A DNA stretch of 6,508 nt from Clostridia bacterium (lineage in GTDB: Bacteria > Bacillota > Clostridia > Oscillospirales > CAG-272), in the NCBI GenBank assembly GCA_017452335.1, contig JAFTMP010000010.1:1-6508 (forward strand), in the 5' to 3' direction. Positions within the stretch are counted from its first letter, which is position 1. Every line of letters begins with the position of its first letter. The position numbers and the translations under genes were made by a program. The notes beneath the pieces were generated by a model that worked only from the letters and a program-made list of their open reading frames with translations, was not told where the DNA came from and did no database searches. This document shows, one piece after another, positions 1 through 5,684 of the stretch.

Positions 1-515
1 ATGAAGAATTCAAGCTCCAGCGCGACCTCAACCTCGGTCTTATCGGGGGTGATGAAGCCCAAAATATGCTCAAACGCCTGCTCTGCAATGCGCTGTGCCG
101 CAACGATGTTGTCAATTTCCTCTTCGTCCTTATATTCTCTTAACTCCTCCAGCAGCTTGCCTGCGGGAACCAGCTCAATACCTTCAAAGGTCTTCTTTAA
201 GTTTTCATAAGCGGAAACGGTGGTCCAATTGTCCTCAAAAGCCAGGGTCTTCACGCCGTTTTTCTCGCAAAGATCTAAAAACATCTGCTTTCTCGGTCCG
301 CTCATCTGCATCACGGTCACATCCTTGGCGCCCTTTTGTGCCGCTTCGATGTAACGGGAGTCGGTGAGCAGATAGCATTCGTTTCTGGTCAAGAGCACGT
401 AGCCGTCGTGAAACAGAAATCCGGTCAGCCACAGCTGGTTTTGATTGTTGGTGACAAGGACACCGTCCACGCCTTCGGGAAGAAGCTTCTTTGCTTTTTC
501 AAGATGTCTGTTCAT
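1..515 (-). CDS. Xaa-Pro aminopeptidase (M24 family), N-terminal part, runs off left edge
   Basis: Reading leftward from ATG at 515-513, an open frame of 171 codons continues past the left edge without a stop. The product starts MNRHLEKAKKLLPEGVDGVL and carries typical creatinase/prolidase N-terminal motifs: NQLWLTGF (about residues 26-33), a YLLTDSRYIEAA segment (48-59), and a KLLEELREYKDEEEID linker (about 121-136) followed by the first helix of the pita-bread catalytic domain. This is the aminopeptidase P family (YqhT/PepP), cytosolic metallopeptidases that remove an N-terminal residue preceding proline. The metal ligands (two Asp, His, two Glu in this family) lie beyond the window, so activity cannot be judged. 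An AAGGAG ribosome binding site (530-525) sits 9 bases before the ATG. It lies 60 bases after aroQ with no terminator between, so it is probably co-transcribed. By synteny with Bacillus and clostridia, efp may follow just off the left edge (inference). Confidence 0.93.
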   Translation of the reverse strand, partial: MNRHLEKAKKLLPEGVDGVLVTNNQNQLWLTGFLFHDGYVLLTRNECYLLTDSRYIEAAQKGAKDVTVMQMSGPRKQMFLDLCEKNGVKTLAFEDNWTTVSAYENLKKTFEGIELVPAGKLLEELREYKDEEEIDNIVAAQRIAEQAFEHILGFITPDKTEVEVALELEFF

Positions 516-575
516 AAGTTTTTTCTCCTTTTTCTGTAGTAGAACAGTTTTTATGTATGGAATTAAAAAGTTTTG

Positions 576-1007
576 TTAATCGTTGATCTCCACCAATGCT
601 TCCATGGCGAGAATATAGGATGCGGCGCCAAAGCCGATGATGGAGCCGCGGCACACGGGTGCAATGACCGAGGTGTGTCGAAATTCGTCTCTTGCGTGAA
701 TGTTGGAAAGATGCACTTCAATGACCGGGATGCGGATGGCTTCAATGGCATCGCGGATGGCGTAGGAATAGTGGGTGTATGCCCCTGCGTTTAAGATCAC
801 GGCATCGCAGTCGATGCGCGCACCGTGCAGAAGGTCAATGATCTCCCCCTCGTGGTTGGTTTGATGAAATTCCATTTTCCAGCCGTATTCCAGCGCCCGC
901 TCTTCCATGCGGTGCTCGATGGCAGAAAGGGACATCGTGCCATAGTGGGCAGGATTACGCTCGCCCAGCAAATTTAAGTTCGGTCCGTTGATCACAAGAA
1001 CTCTCAT
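576..1007 (-). CDS. aroQ: type II 3-dehydroquinate dehydratase
   Basis: The 143-residue product has the full type II dehydroquinase signature and the usual family length of about 145. The enzyme dehydrates 3-dehydroquinate to 3-dehydroshikimate, the third step of the shikimate pathway, and usually forms a cytosolic dodecamer of flavodoxin-like subunits. Visible motifs are NGPNLNLLGER (residues 7-17) with the lid Arg17, catalytic Tyr22, QTNHEGEI (49-56), NAGAYTHYSYAIRDA (73-87) with Asn73 and His79, and EVHLSNIHARDEFRH (97-111) with the general acid His99 and Arg110. All expected active-site residues are present, so it should be active. The start is ATG at 1007-1005. An AAAGGA ribosome binding site precedes it and touches the stop codon of the upstream gene, only 16 bases away, which points to translational coupling. 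The dehydratase sits in front of the aminopeptidase P gene as in the Bacillus yqhS-yqhT-efp order. Confidence 0.97.
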   Translation of the reverse strand: MRVLVINGPNLNLLGERNPAHYGTMSLSAIEHRMEERALEYGWKMEFHQTNHEGEIIDLLHGARIDCDAVILNAGAYTHYSYAIRDAIEAIRIPVIEVHLSNIHARDEFRHTSVIAPVCRGSIIGFGAASYILAMEALVEIND

Positions 1008-1023
1008 AGTTTGTGGATCCTTT

Positions 1024-1875
1024 CTATGTGGTTTTCTTTGAAAGATAACAGTTTTTCATTTGCAGTGCGTCCTCTGCCATCGTACCGTTTGATTCGCAGA
1101 TGATGCGGGGGCAGAGATTTTCCTTTACAAGACACTCCATCAGCGGCTCAAAATCGGGGCCGTAGGTGGTGTCTTCAAAGGTCAAATGCCGTTTTTCCCC
1201 TGCCGATGTATACTCGATCTTTGAAAAATGACAGTGCATGTGCATGGCGCGCTCCGTGCCGAGAACCGTTGCCGTTTTGTCAAATACCCGACGGTAATCG
1301 TCGGCACTTTTAAAAACACCGCCGCAGGCGCGTGCGTTCACATGCCCGAAATCCACAACGGGCCATAGCCGAGCATCCATTTTGCAAAGAGTCAGCACCT
1401 CTTCAAGCGTCCCCAGCTGATTGACCTTTCCCATGGTCTCCACGCCAAAGCGCACGGAGGTATCGGGGTGTGCTTCAAGAGTTTTAGAAAGGGTATCGCT
1501 TGCCAGATACAGTGCTTCTTCTCTGGAGATCTTTGCCGCTGAGCCTGCGTGGATCACAATGAGATCCGCGCCCATCAGCTCTGCCGCCCAAAGGCTTTTG
1601 GAGATGTATTCAAGGCTTTTTAACCTTTTTTCGGGGTCAACGCCCGAAAGGGAGATATAATAGGGGGTGTGAAAGGAAAGGGCGATCCCATGCTTTTTGG
1701 CTTCTTCCCCAATAGCGCGAAAGACCTTTTCCCCGCCCATGATTCCGTTTCCTGCGGAATATTCATAGGCATCCAGCCCCATTTTGGCAATATATTCGGG
1801 AGATTGGTAGCTGTGCTTATAGCCTAAAGCGTAAAAGGAATCGCTGTTGCCTGCAGGACCGAAGAGTGCGCTCAC
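1024..1875 (-). CDS. endonuclease IV-like TIM-barrel protein (AP endonuclease 2 / xylose isomerase-like fold)
   Basis: This 283-residue protein matches the endonuclease IV (Nfo/Apn1) layout along its whole length, close to the 285 residues of E. coli Nfo. Metal-ligand equivalents seen are His69 (SFHTPYYISL), His109 (IVIHAGS), Glu146 (GVETMG), Asp175 and His178 (PVVDFGHVNAR), His214 (HMHCHFSK), His230 (GEKRH) and Glu261 (IICES). In E. coli Nfo these build a three-zinc site that cleaves DNA 5' of abasic sites. One Nfo ligand is not conserved: the Asp of its DRH motif is Lys228 here (KRH), although Glu227 is adjacent. The protein is therefore either a divergent AP endonuclease or a relative with another substrate; the family is often labelled only TIM-barrel or sugar-phosphate isomerase-like. 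The start is GTG at 1875-1873, overlapping the yqeG stop as GTGA, with AAAGGA about 11 bases upstream. The four-base overlap implies translational coupling. Confidence 0.85.
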   Translation of the reverse strand: MSALFGPAGNSDSFYALGYKHSYQSPEYIAKMGLDAYEYSAGNGIMGGEKVFRAIGEEAKKHGIALSFHTPYYISLSGVDPEKRLKSLEYISKSLWAAELMGADLIVIHAGSAAKISREEALYLASDTLSKTLEAHPDTSVRFGVETMGKVNQLGTLEEVLTLCKMDARLWPVVDFGHVNARACGGVFKSADDYRRVFDKTATVLGTERAMHMHCHFSKIEYTSAGEKRHLTFEDTTYGPDFEPLMECLVKENLCPRIICESNGTMAEDALQMKNCYLSKKTT

Positions 1876-2402
1876 CTGCGTCCCCGTCCTTTCTCGTCAT
1901 TGAGAGGATGCTTTTTCAAATATCCCATTAAAATGACCCGCTCAATGGCTCTTTTCAGCTTGAAAAAGGGCTTTCCCTTGTCGCTTTTGATGGGATTTAA
2001 TAAAATCACGGGCACCTTTAGATTTTTTGCCGCCAGTGCATCGGTCAAGAGCTGATCGCCCATCACCGCGCAGTGCGCCTTTTGCAGGCAAAGCTCCTCC
2101 ATCTTTTTTACGATCTTTCCCTTCAAGGGCTTGGAAGCCTTGGAAATTGCAGGGAAGGAGGTGCCTTCAATAAAGGTATTGACCCGCTGGGCGTTGTTAT
2201 TGGAGACCAACAGCAACGACACGTTTTCTTGCTCCAGGCGTTTAAAAAAGGAGAGCGCTTTTGGGGTGGGAATGGGATCATCGTAGGTAACCAAAGTGTT
2301 GTCAATATCGCAGATCAAGGTTTTGATGCCGTTTTTCTTAAAAAAACCCTCGGGTATATGAGAAAAACTGTCAAAATACCAATCCGGCCAAAGAAATTTC
2401 AT
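1872..2402 (-). CDS. yqeG: YqeG family HAD-IIIA phosphatase
   Basis: The 176-residue product has the length and motifs of the YqeG family (B. subtilis YqeG, about 170 residues), a HAD-superfamily subgroup III phosphatase-like protein. Motif I is DIDNTLV (residues 32-38) with nucleophile Asp32 and acid/base Asp34. Motif II is LLLVSNNN with Ser67. Motif III is the SKASKPLK region with Lys91 as the likely lysine. Motif IV is GDQLLTD (115-121) with Asp116 and Asp121 for Mg2+ binding. The N-terminal PDWYFDSFSHIP segment and the absence of a large cap domain are also typical. The physiological substrate is not established. It is cytosolic, with no signal peptide or membrane helix. The start is ATG at 2402-2400 with an AAAGGGA ribosome binding site about 10 bases upstream. 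It is the first gene of the leftward operon, behind the promoter at 2488-2460. Confidence 0.94.
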   Translation of the reverse strand: MKFLWPDWYFDSFSHIPEGFFKKNGIKTLICDIDNTLVTYDDPIPTPKALSFFKRLEQENVSLLLVSNNNAQRVNTFIEGTSFPAISKASKPLKGKIVKKMEELCLQKAHCAVMGDQLLTDALAAKNLKVPVILLNPIKSDKGKPFFKLKRAIERVILMGYLKKHPLNDEKGRGRR

Positions 2403-2459
2403 GGGCGCTGATCCCTTTCGTTTGTGTTTTGTAATGGGAAGATGGCACTTCCAACCTTT

Positions 2460-2488
2460 ATTATAGCACGCTTTTGAAAAAACAGCAA
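2460..2488 (-). promoter_or_regulatory. sigma-A promoter of the yqeG-aroQ operon
   Basis: Read leftward, a -35 box TTGCTG (2488-2483) is separated by exactly 17 bases from a perfect -10 box TATAAT (2465-2460). The predicted transcription start is near 2453, giving a leader of about 50 bases before the yqeG ATG. The first bases of that leader can form a small hairpin (GGAAG at 2452-2448 with CTTCC at 2441-2437, six-base loop), which might protect the 5' end. Spacing and position make this a strong call. No operator sequence was recognised. Confidence 0.85.
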
Positions 2489-2507
2489 TAGTTTTTTGAT
2501 AATTTTG

Positions 2508-2537
2508 TTCTAATCATGCTATTTTCTTCTATATAAT
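2508..2537 (+). promoter_or_regulatory. probable promoter of the DUF4830 gene
   Basis: A perfect TATAAT (2532-2537) lies 29 bases before the DUF4830 start codon. The best -35 at acceptable spacing is TTCTAA (2508-2513, 18-base spacer), only a 3-of-6 match, so the promoter is probably weak or activator-dependent. It stands back to back with the yqeG promoter; about 20 bases separate the two -35 boxes, so a bound regulator could affect both (inference). Confidence 0.55.
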
Positions 2538-2566
2538 GAACCATGATCCAATGCTGTGGGAGGTAG

Positions 2567-3067
2567 ATGATGTTTTTTGTAACGGTGCGGGCATCCACGC
2601 TGAAATTTTGTTGCACGCTGATCTTAGGCGTGCTGTTGGTGACGGGGCTGGTGTTTATTTTGCCCGATGGGCAGGCGCTGGACGCGGGAAGTATAGACCA
2701 TATCCGCTATGACGGGATAGAGGATCATGAGGATATGGCATCCTTTTTGGCGCAGTTTGGCTGGACGGTTGCAGGCAAACCGCTATCGGACGAGGAGGTG
2801 ACTTTACCCCAAAACGTGCAGGGGGTTTTTGCGGGCTACAATGAACTGCAAAAAAGCCAAGGACTGGATCTGACTCCTTACGGCGGCAAGCGGGTGCGCA
2901 AGGCGGTCTTTTTGGTGACCAATCATCCAAATGGGGAGGAACAGGTCTTGGCAACGGTGTTTATTTACCGCAACAAGGTCATTGCGGGGGACATTGCATC
3001 GGGCGATCCTACGGGATTTGTACACCCCTTTGAATCCGTTCCCGATGGCGCAAAGGGCATGGAATAA
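2567..3067 (+). CDS. membrane-anchored DUF4830 domain protein
   Basis: The 166-residue product begins with a short basic N-terminus and one hydrophobic segment (about residues 13-32). This fits an uncleaved signal anchor or a signal peptide placing the rest outside the membrane; no lipobox is visible. The C-terminal half matches my recollection of DUF4830, found mainly in clostridia: FLAQFGWTV (60-68), EEVTLPQNVQGVFAGYNELQ (76-95), GLDLTPYGGKRV (99-110), VTNHPNG (117-123) and VIAGDIASGDPTGFVHPF (138-155). No biochemical function is known for the domain and no catalytic residues stand out. The ribosome binding site GGGAGG (2558-2563) is only 3 bases from the first ATG but 6 from the second in-frame ATG at 2570, so translation may start at 2570. 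The gene appears monocistronic, with its own promoter and a terminator-like hairpin just after its stop. Confidence 0.85.
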   Translation: MMFFVTVRASTLKFCCTLILGVLLVTGLVFILPDGQALDAGSIDHIRYDGIEDHEDMASFLAQFGWTVAGKPLSDEEVTLPQNVQGVFAGYNELQKSQGLDLTPYGGKRVRKAVFLVTNHPNGEEQVLATVFIYRNKVIAGDIASGDPTGFVHPFESVPDGAKGME

Positions 3068-3073
3068 AGCATC

Positions 3074-3101
3074 TTGACAAGTTTGAAAAATCGGGTATAA
3101 T
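3074..3101 (+). promoter_or_regulatory. strong consensus sigma-A promoter for the rRNA methyltransferase gene
   Basis: A perfect -35 TTGACA (3074-3079) and a perfect -10 TATAAT (3096-3101) are separated by 16 bases, one short of the optimum. It begins six bases after the DUF4830 stop codon. The predicted transcription start, about 3107-3109, falls inside the left arm of the hairpin at 3103-3141. The leader before the ATG at 3185 would be about 77 bases. Confidence 0.88.
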
Positions 3102-3102
3102 G

Positions 3103-3147
3103 AAAGAAGCCGATTTGCCTTTTGGCAAAGAGGGCTTCTTTTTCTTT
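3103..3147 (+). terminator. intrinsic-terminator-like hairpin overlapping the promoter start site
   Basis: AAAGAAGCC (3103-3111) pairs perfectly with GGCTTCTTT (3133-3141). Inside it, TTTGCC (3114-3119) pairs with GGCAAA (3124-3129) across a TTTT loop, with a small internal loop between the two stems. A T-rich tail (3139-3147, one C) follows. It can end transcripts arriving from the DUF4830 gene. RNA starting at the embedded promoter would lack the first few bases of the left arm, which should weaken termination but leave a 5' hairpin (inference). Confidence 0.75.
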
Positions 3148-3184
3148 AGATGATGAAAACAGGATTTTTTGTGGGAGAGACGGT

Positions 3185-4369
3185 ATGGAGTTTGTTGCAA
3201 CATGTTTGTTTGGTTTGGAAAAGCTGTTGGGAGAAGAGCTGGACGCCCTGGGCGTGCGGCGCACAGAGACCATTGACGGCAGAGTGAGCTTTGAGGGCAA
3301 GGTTGAGGATATTTGCCGTGTGAACATCAATTCCCGCTTTGCGGAGCGGATCTATATTAAATTGGGACAGGTGCACACCGATACCACCACCCCCTTTGAT
3401 ACCTTGTTTGAAGGAGTGAAGGCGATGCCCTTTGAGGCATACATCGGAGCGGATGATACCTTTGTGGTCACCGGTCATTCGGTGAAGAGCAAGCTTACTT
3501 CCATTCCCGCCCTGCAAAGAGTGGTGCAAAAGGCGATCGCTTCAAGGCTGGGGGCAAAATACGGCAAAAGCTGGTTTGACGGCGACGGATGCCGCTACAG
3601 TGTGGAATTCTTTATTTTAAACGACCTTGCCACCATCATGATCGACACCTCGGGCATGGCTTTACACAAAAGAGGGTACCGTGCCAACAGCAACGAGGCT
3701 CCTCTTAGAGAGACACTTGCCGCCGCGCTGTGCAAGCTGGCGCGTCCCAGAGAGGATGTGCTCTTTTGGGATCCCATGTGCGGAAGCGGAACCATTCCCA
3801 TTGAGGCGGCGATGATCATGTCCAATACCGCCCCCGGACTGCGCCGCAGCTTTGCGGCTGAAAAGTTTCCCTTTGTGCCCAAGAGCGCTTGGAGCGCGGC
3901 GCGGGGCGAGGCGATTGGGAACATCAAGCAGGATTGTGCTTTTGAAGCCTACGCATCCGATGTGGACCCCGCTTGCGTGGAGCTGACGAGAAGCAACATT
4001 GCCAAAGCAGGCATGGGCAAATATATCAAAGCCTTTGAGCGCAACGCCCTGCAGATCACCACAGGTGGCAGAAGAGGAACCATTGTGTGCAATCCTCCTT
4101 ACGGCGAAAGACTGCTCACGCCCGAGGAGTGCGCACGGCTGTATAAGCAAATGGGAGCCCATTTTGCAACGCTGGACAGCTGGCAGATCTATATTATTTC
4201 GTCAAACGAGAATTTTGAGCGTCTTTACGGCAGAAGAGCCGACAAGGTGCGCAAGCTCTATAACGGCATGCTTCGTTGCGGCTATTATCAGTATTTTAAA
4301 AAGAAGGATGAACAGTCCTCTGCCCCGATTCCTTATCGTGGCGGACCAAGAGCAGAGAAGAAAAACTAA
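3185..4369 (+). CDS. THUMP-domain class I SAM-dependent rRNA guanine-N2 methyltransferase (RlmL/YpsC family)
   Basis: The 394-residue product fits the Firmicute YpsC family, related to the N-terminal methyltransferase of E. coli RlmL, which makes m2G in 23S rRNA. In order: an N-terminal MEFVATCLFGLEKLLGEEL segment (1-19), a ferredoxin-like/THUMP RNA-binding region (about 45-155), the linker LHKRGYR (160-166), SAM motif I DPMCGSGTIPIEAA (197-210), an acidic loop ASDVDPACVE (257-266), catalytic NPPYGERL (303-310), and a C-terminal strand region around YIISSNENFE. The tail (372-394) is basic and probably flexible. The exact target guanine cannot be proved from sequence. I chose ATG 3185 because GGGAG (3173-3177) sits 7 bases upstream and the family's MxFVAT start is there. 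A longer frame from TTG 3122 exists, but that TTG lies in the terminator-like hairpin without a ribosome binding site. The gene stands alone between its own promoter and terminator. Confidence 0.93.
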   Translation: MEFVATCLFGLEKLLGEELDALGVRRTETIDGRVSFEGKVEDICRVNINSRFAERIYIKLGQVHTDTTTPFDTLFEGVKAMPFEAYIGADDTFVVTGHSVKSKLTSIPALQRVVQKAIASRLGAKYGKSWFDGDGCRYSVEFFILNDLATIMIDTSGMALHKRGYRANSNEAPLRETLAAALCKLARPREDVLFWDPMCGSGTIPIEAAMIMSNTAPGLRRSFAAEKFPFVPKSAWSAARGEAIGNIKQDCAFEAYASDVDPACVELTRSNIAKAGMGKYIKAFERNALQITTGGRRGTIVCNPPYGERLLTPEECARLYKQMGAHFATLDSWQIYIISSNENFERLYGRRADKVRKLYNGMLRCGYYQYFKKKDEQSSAPIPYRGGPRAEKKN

Positions 4370-4379
4370 ATAAACGAAG

Positions 4380-4422
4380 ATGGGGCGTGATACTTTGTGC
4401 AGAGGATAACGCCTCATTTTTT
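4380..4422 (+). terminator. intrinsic terminator after the rRNA methyltransferase gene
   Basis: ATGGGGCGT (4380-4388) pairs with ACGCCTCAT (4409-4417) over nine positions including one G-T wobble, and a run of six T follows (4417-4422). The loop is about 20 bases. It begins 11 bases after the methyltransferase stop and lies between convergent genes. On the opposite strand the hairpin is followed only by a broken T-rich stretch, so it would be a weaker terminator for the leftward gene ending at 4432. Confidence 0.8.
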
Positions 4423-4431
4423 GAGAAAAAA

Positions 4432-5357
4432 TTAAAACTGTGCAAGCAGATAGTCTTCCAGGCGTTTGGCAAGAAGTTCGTCCTCGGTTCTGATGCTTCC
4501 CGCAGGCATTGCGGTGTTAGCGCGTAGCGTAAAGAACGCTTTGCCATTGCAAGAGCTTTCTTCGATGATCGACCAGCCAAGGGTCTGCAGGCTCTTGGCA
4601 AAGAGGCAGAGGGGAAACTCCTCGGCGCAGAGTACGTCCTCCTTTGTGGGATAGGTCAAGCGCACGGCGGCACACTCATGCTCCACATAAAAGAGCACAT
4701 TAAGCTTTTGGTCGGCACTGCCTAACAGGCAAAATAAACAAATTCCCGCCAGCAGGGCGCTGAATTGGGTAAAGCTTGGAAGGGGGAGCTTTGTACAGTC
4801 GGTGGTGCATTTTGCGCGCATGGACAGCCCCTTTTCTTTGAGCAGATTTTCCGAAAACCGATTGAGGAAGCTGCAGGCATGCTCAATGCTCACCGCGGGC
4901 GCGGTTACAGGAGCGCCCAGACCCAAGATGAAGCAGCGGCGCAAAAGAGGCGCAAAAAGATCCTCGCCCGCTTCGGTGTCAAAGGCGTTCGGGGCGCAAA
5001 ACGCGCGGGTTGCAGGCTGATCACTCACCTTTTTGGAGGGCTTGGTTGGCTTATCGGAAAGCAGGATCAGCACAAAACAGGGTGTATCCTCCATCACCGA
5101 GGGAATAAGCAGGGCATCGACCCTTCCCTTTTGGGGCAGATTGAGGGAGAGCACATGAGAGCGTCCGCTTTTCTGACAGTCACCAAAAATCTGCTCATCC
5201 CCTCGGGCAAACAGCACGCAAAGTTACTGCGGCAACGAAATTTACGGGAGATCGTCAGCGCTTTTTCATTCCTTGAAAGGATATGCGCGTCACTTGACAG
5301 CAGGGCTGTGGGAAAGGGCGATTGGGTGAACACGCCAAAGGTATCGGTCTTTTTCAT
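4432..5357 (-). pseudogene. frameshifted gene: PAS-like N-terminus plus degenerate histidine-kinase-like C-terminus (tentative)
   Basis: An ATG at 5357-5355 has an excellent ribosome binding site (AAAGGAGG at 5371-5364, six bases away). That frame reads through about 53 sensible residues (FPTALLSSDAHILSRNEKAL resembles the start of a PAS domain), then runs on to a stop at 5094. The long frame that carries the rest of the protein (5217 to 4432) has only a GTG start without a ribosome binding site and a TAA three codons further upstream. One extra G in the GGGG run at 5199-5202 would join the frames (LPEG then DEQIFGDC) into a protein of about 308 residues. The C-terminal part has an FSALLAGICLFCLL helix and an LQTLGWSIIEE stretch, which resemble the helix and final strands of a kinase ATPase domain, but no conserved His or Asn box is visible. 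The function is unknown. The break could be a true mutation, a sequencing error or, less likely, programmed frameshifting. Confidence 0.65.
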
Positions 5358-5363
5358 AAAGTG

Positions 5364-5371
5364 CCTCCTTT
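5364..5371 (-). promoter_or_regulatory. strong ribosome binding site that fixes the start at 5357
   Basis: AAAGGAGG read leftward (5371-5364), six bases before the ATG at 5357-5355. It is among the strongest ribosome binding sites in the window. It shows that translation begins here rather than at the internal GTG (5217), which has no such site, and so supports one broken gene rather than a shorter intact one. Confidence 0.8.
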
Positions 5372-5390
5372 CGGGTAGAGTTTATTGAAT

Positions 5391-5472
5391 GCGCGTGTCG
5401 ATAAATCCTTTGGGAAAGAAAAATCGGTCTAAAACCGCCTATTCTTCCAAAGTGTTTGAGGATTTGACGCGC
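5391..5472. other. 82-base imperfect inverted repeat able to fold into a long stem-loop
   Basis: Nested complementary blocks in correct order: GCGCGT (5391-5396) with ACGCGC (5467-5472); AAATC (5403-5407) with GATTT (5461-5465); CTTTGG (5408-5413) with CCAAAG (5447-5452); AAGAA (5416-5420) with TTCTT (5442-5446); CGGT (5425-5428) with ACCG (5434-5437). Five in-order blocks, about 26 pairs, are unlikely by chance. The element lies 34 bases upstream of the ATG at 5357, so in leftward transcripts it would be in the leader. It could be a structured RNA leader, a small non-autonomous element or a dispersed repeat unit; nothing in the window decides between these. I did not recognise a known RNA family. 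Confidence 0.55.
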
Positions 5473-5552
5473 TCCCGACGCTTTTGCTTTGTGGCAAAAT
5501 ACCACATTTGCTTGCTTTAAGGCTTTGCGGGTGCGTTCGAATATCCTCCTCA

Positions 5553-5664
5553 CGGCAAACGATAGTTTGCCGCATTCAAAGTTTTTGGGATCCACCCCTT
5601 TTTACAAAAAGGGGTGGCGGGTTCCAAGGGCAGTGCCCTTGGTGGTGGGTGGGGCAAAGCCCCA
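5553..5664. repeat. cluster of four perfect hairpins, candidate dispersed intergenic repeat
   Basis: Four perfect short palindromes follow each other: CGGCAAAC/GTTTGCCG (5553-5560 and 5565-5572, loop GATA); CCACCCCTTTTT with its complement (5592-5603 and 5606-5617, two-base gap); CCAAGGGC/GCCCTTGG (5624-5631 and 5635-5642, loop AGT); TGGGGC/GCCCCA (5650-5655 and 5659-5664, loop AAA). The middle portion resembles, from memory, GC-rich intergenic palindromes common in gut clostridial genomes, which create spurious short frames rich in Gly, Trp and Lys. Only one copy is in this window, so its repeat status is inference. No gene is convincing in it. Confidence 0.55.
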
Positions 5665-5684
5665 AACAGTTTTTTGTCAGATTG

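Noticed and set aside
552..579. Possible leftward promoter between aroQ and the aminopeptidase gene (TTAACA, 16 bases, TACATA)
   Set aside because: The -35-like box is good but the -10 matches only about half the consensus, and the AT-rich 60-base gap makes such matches likely by chance. Read-through from the operon promoter is enough.
3122..3184. A 21-codon upstream extension of the rRNA methyltransferase frame from TTG at 3122
   Set aside because: The TTG lies in the terminator-like hairpin, has no ribosome binding site, and the added residues do not match the family N-terminus. ATG 3185 has GGGAG seven bases upstream.
4765..5388. Rightward 207-codon open frame opposite the PAS-like gene
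   Set aside because: Its composition is typical of an antisense shadow, it has no recognised motif and no clear ribosome binding site, and the leftward gene explains the region better.
5290..5595. Leftward 101-codon open frame with a basic product
   Set aside because: It runs through the palindrome cluster and stem-loop, has no ribosome binding site at its ATG, resembles no protein family, and overlaps the better-supported start at 5357. It is probably spurious coding from repeat DNA.
5650..5675. Rightward terminator formed by GGGGC-AAA-GCCCC and the later T run
   Set aside because: Six bases separate the stem from the T run, no rightward gene precedes it, and the stem fits better as part of the palindrome cluster.
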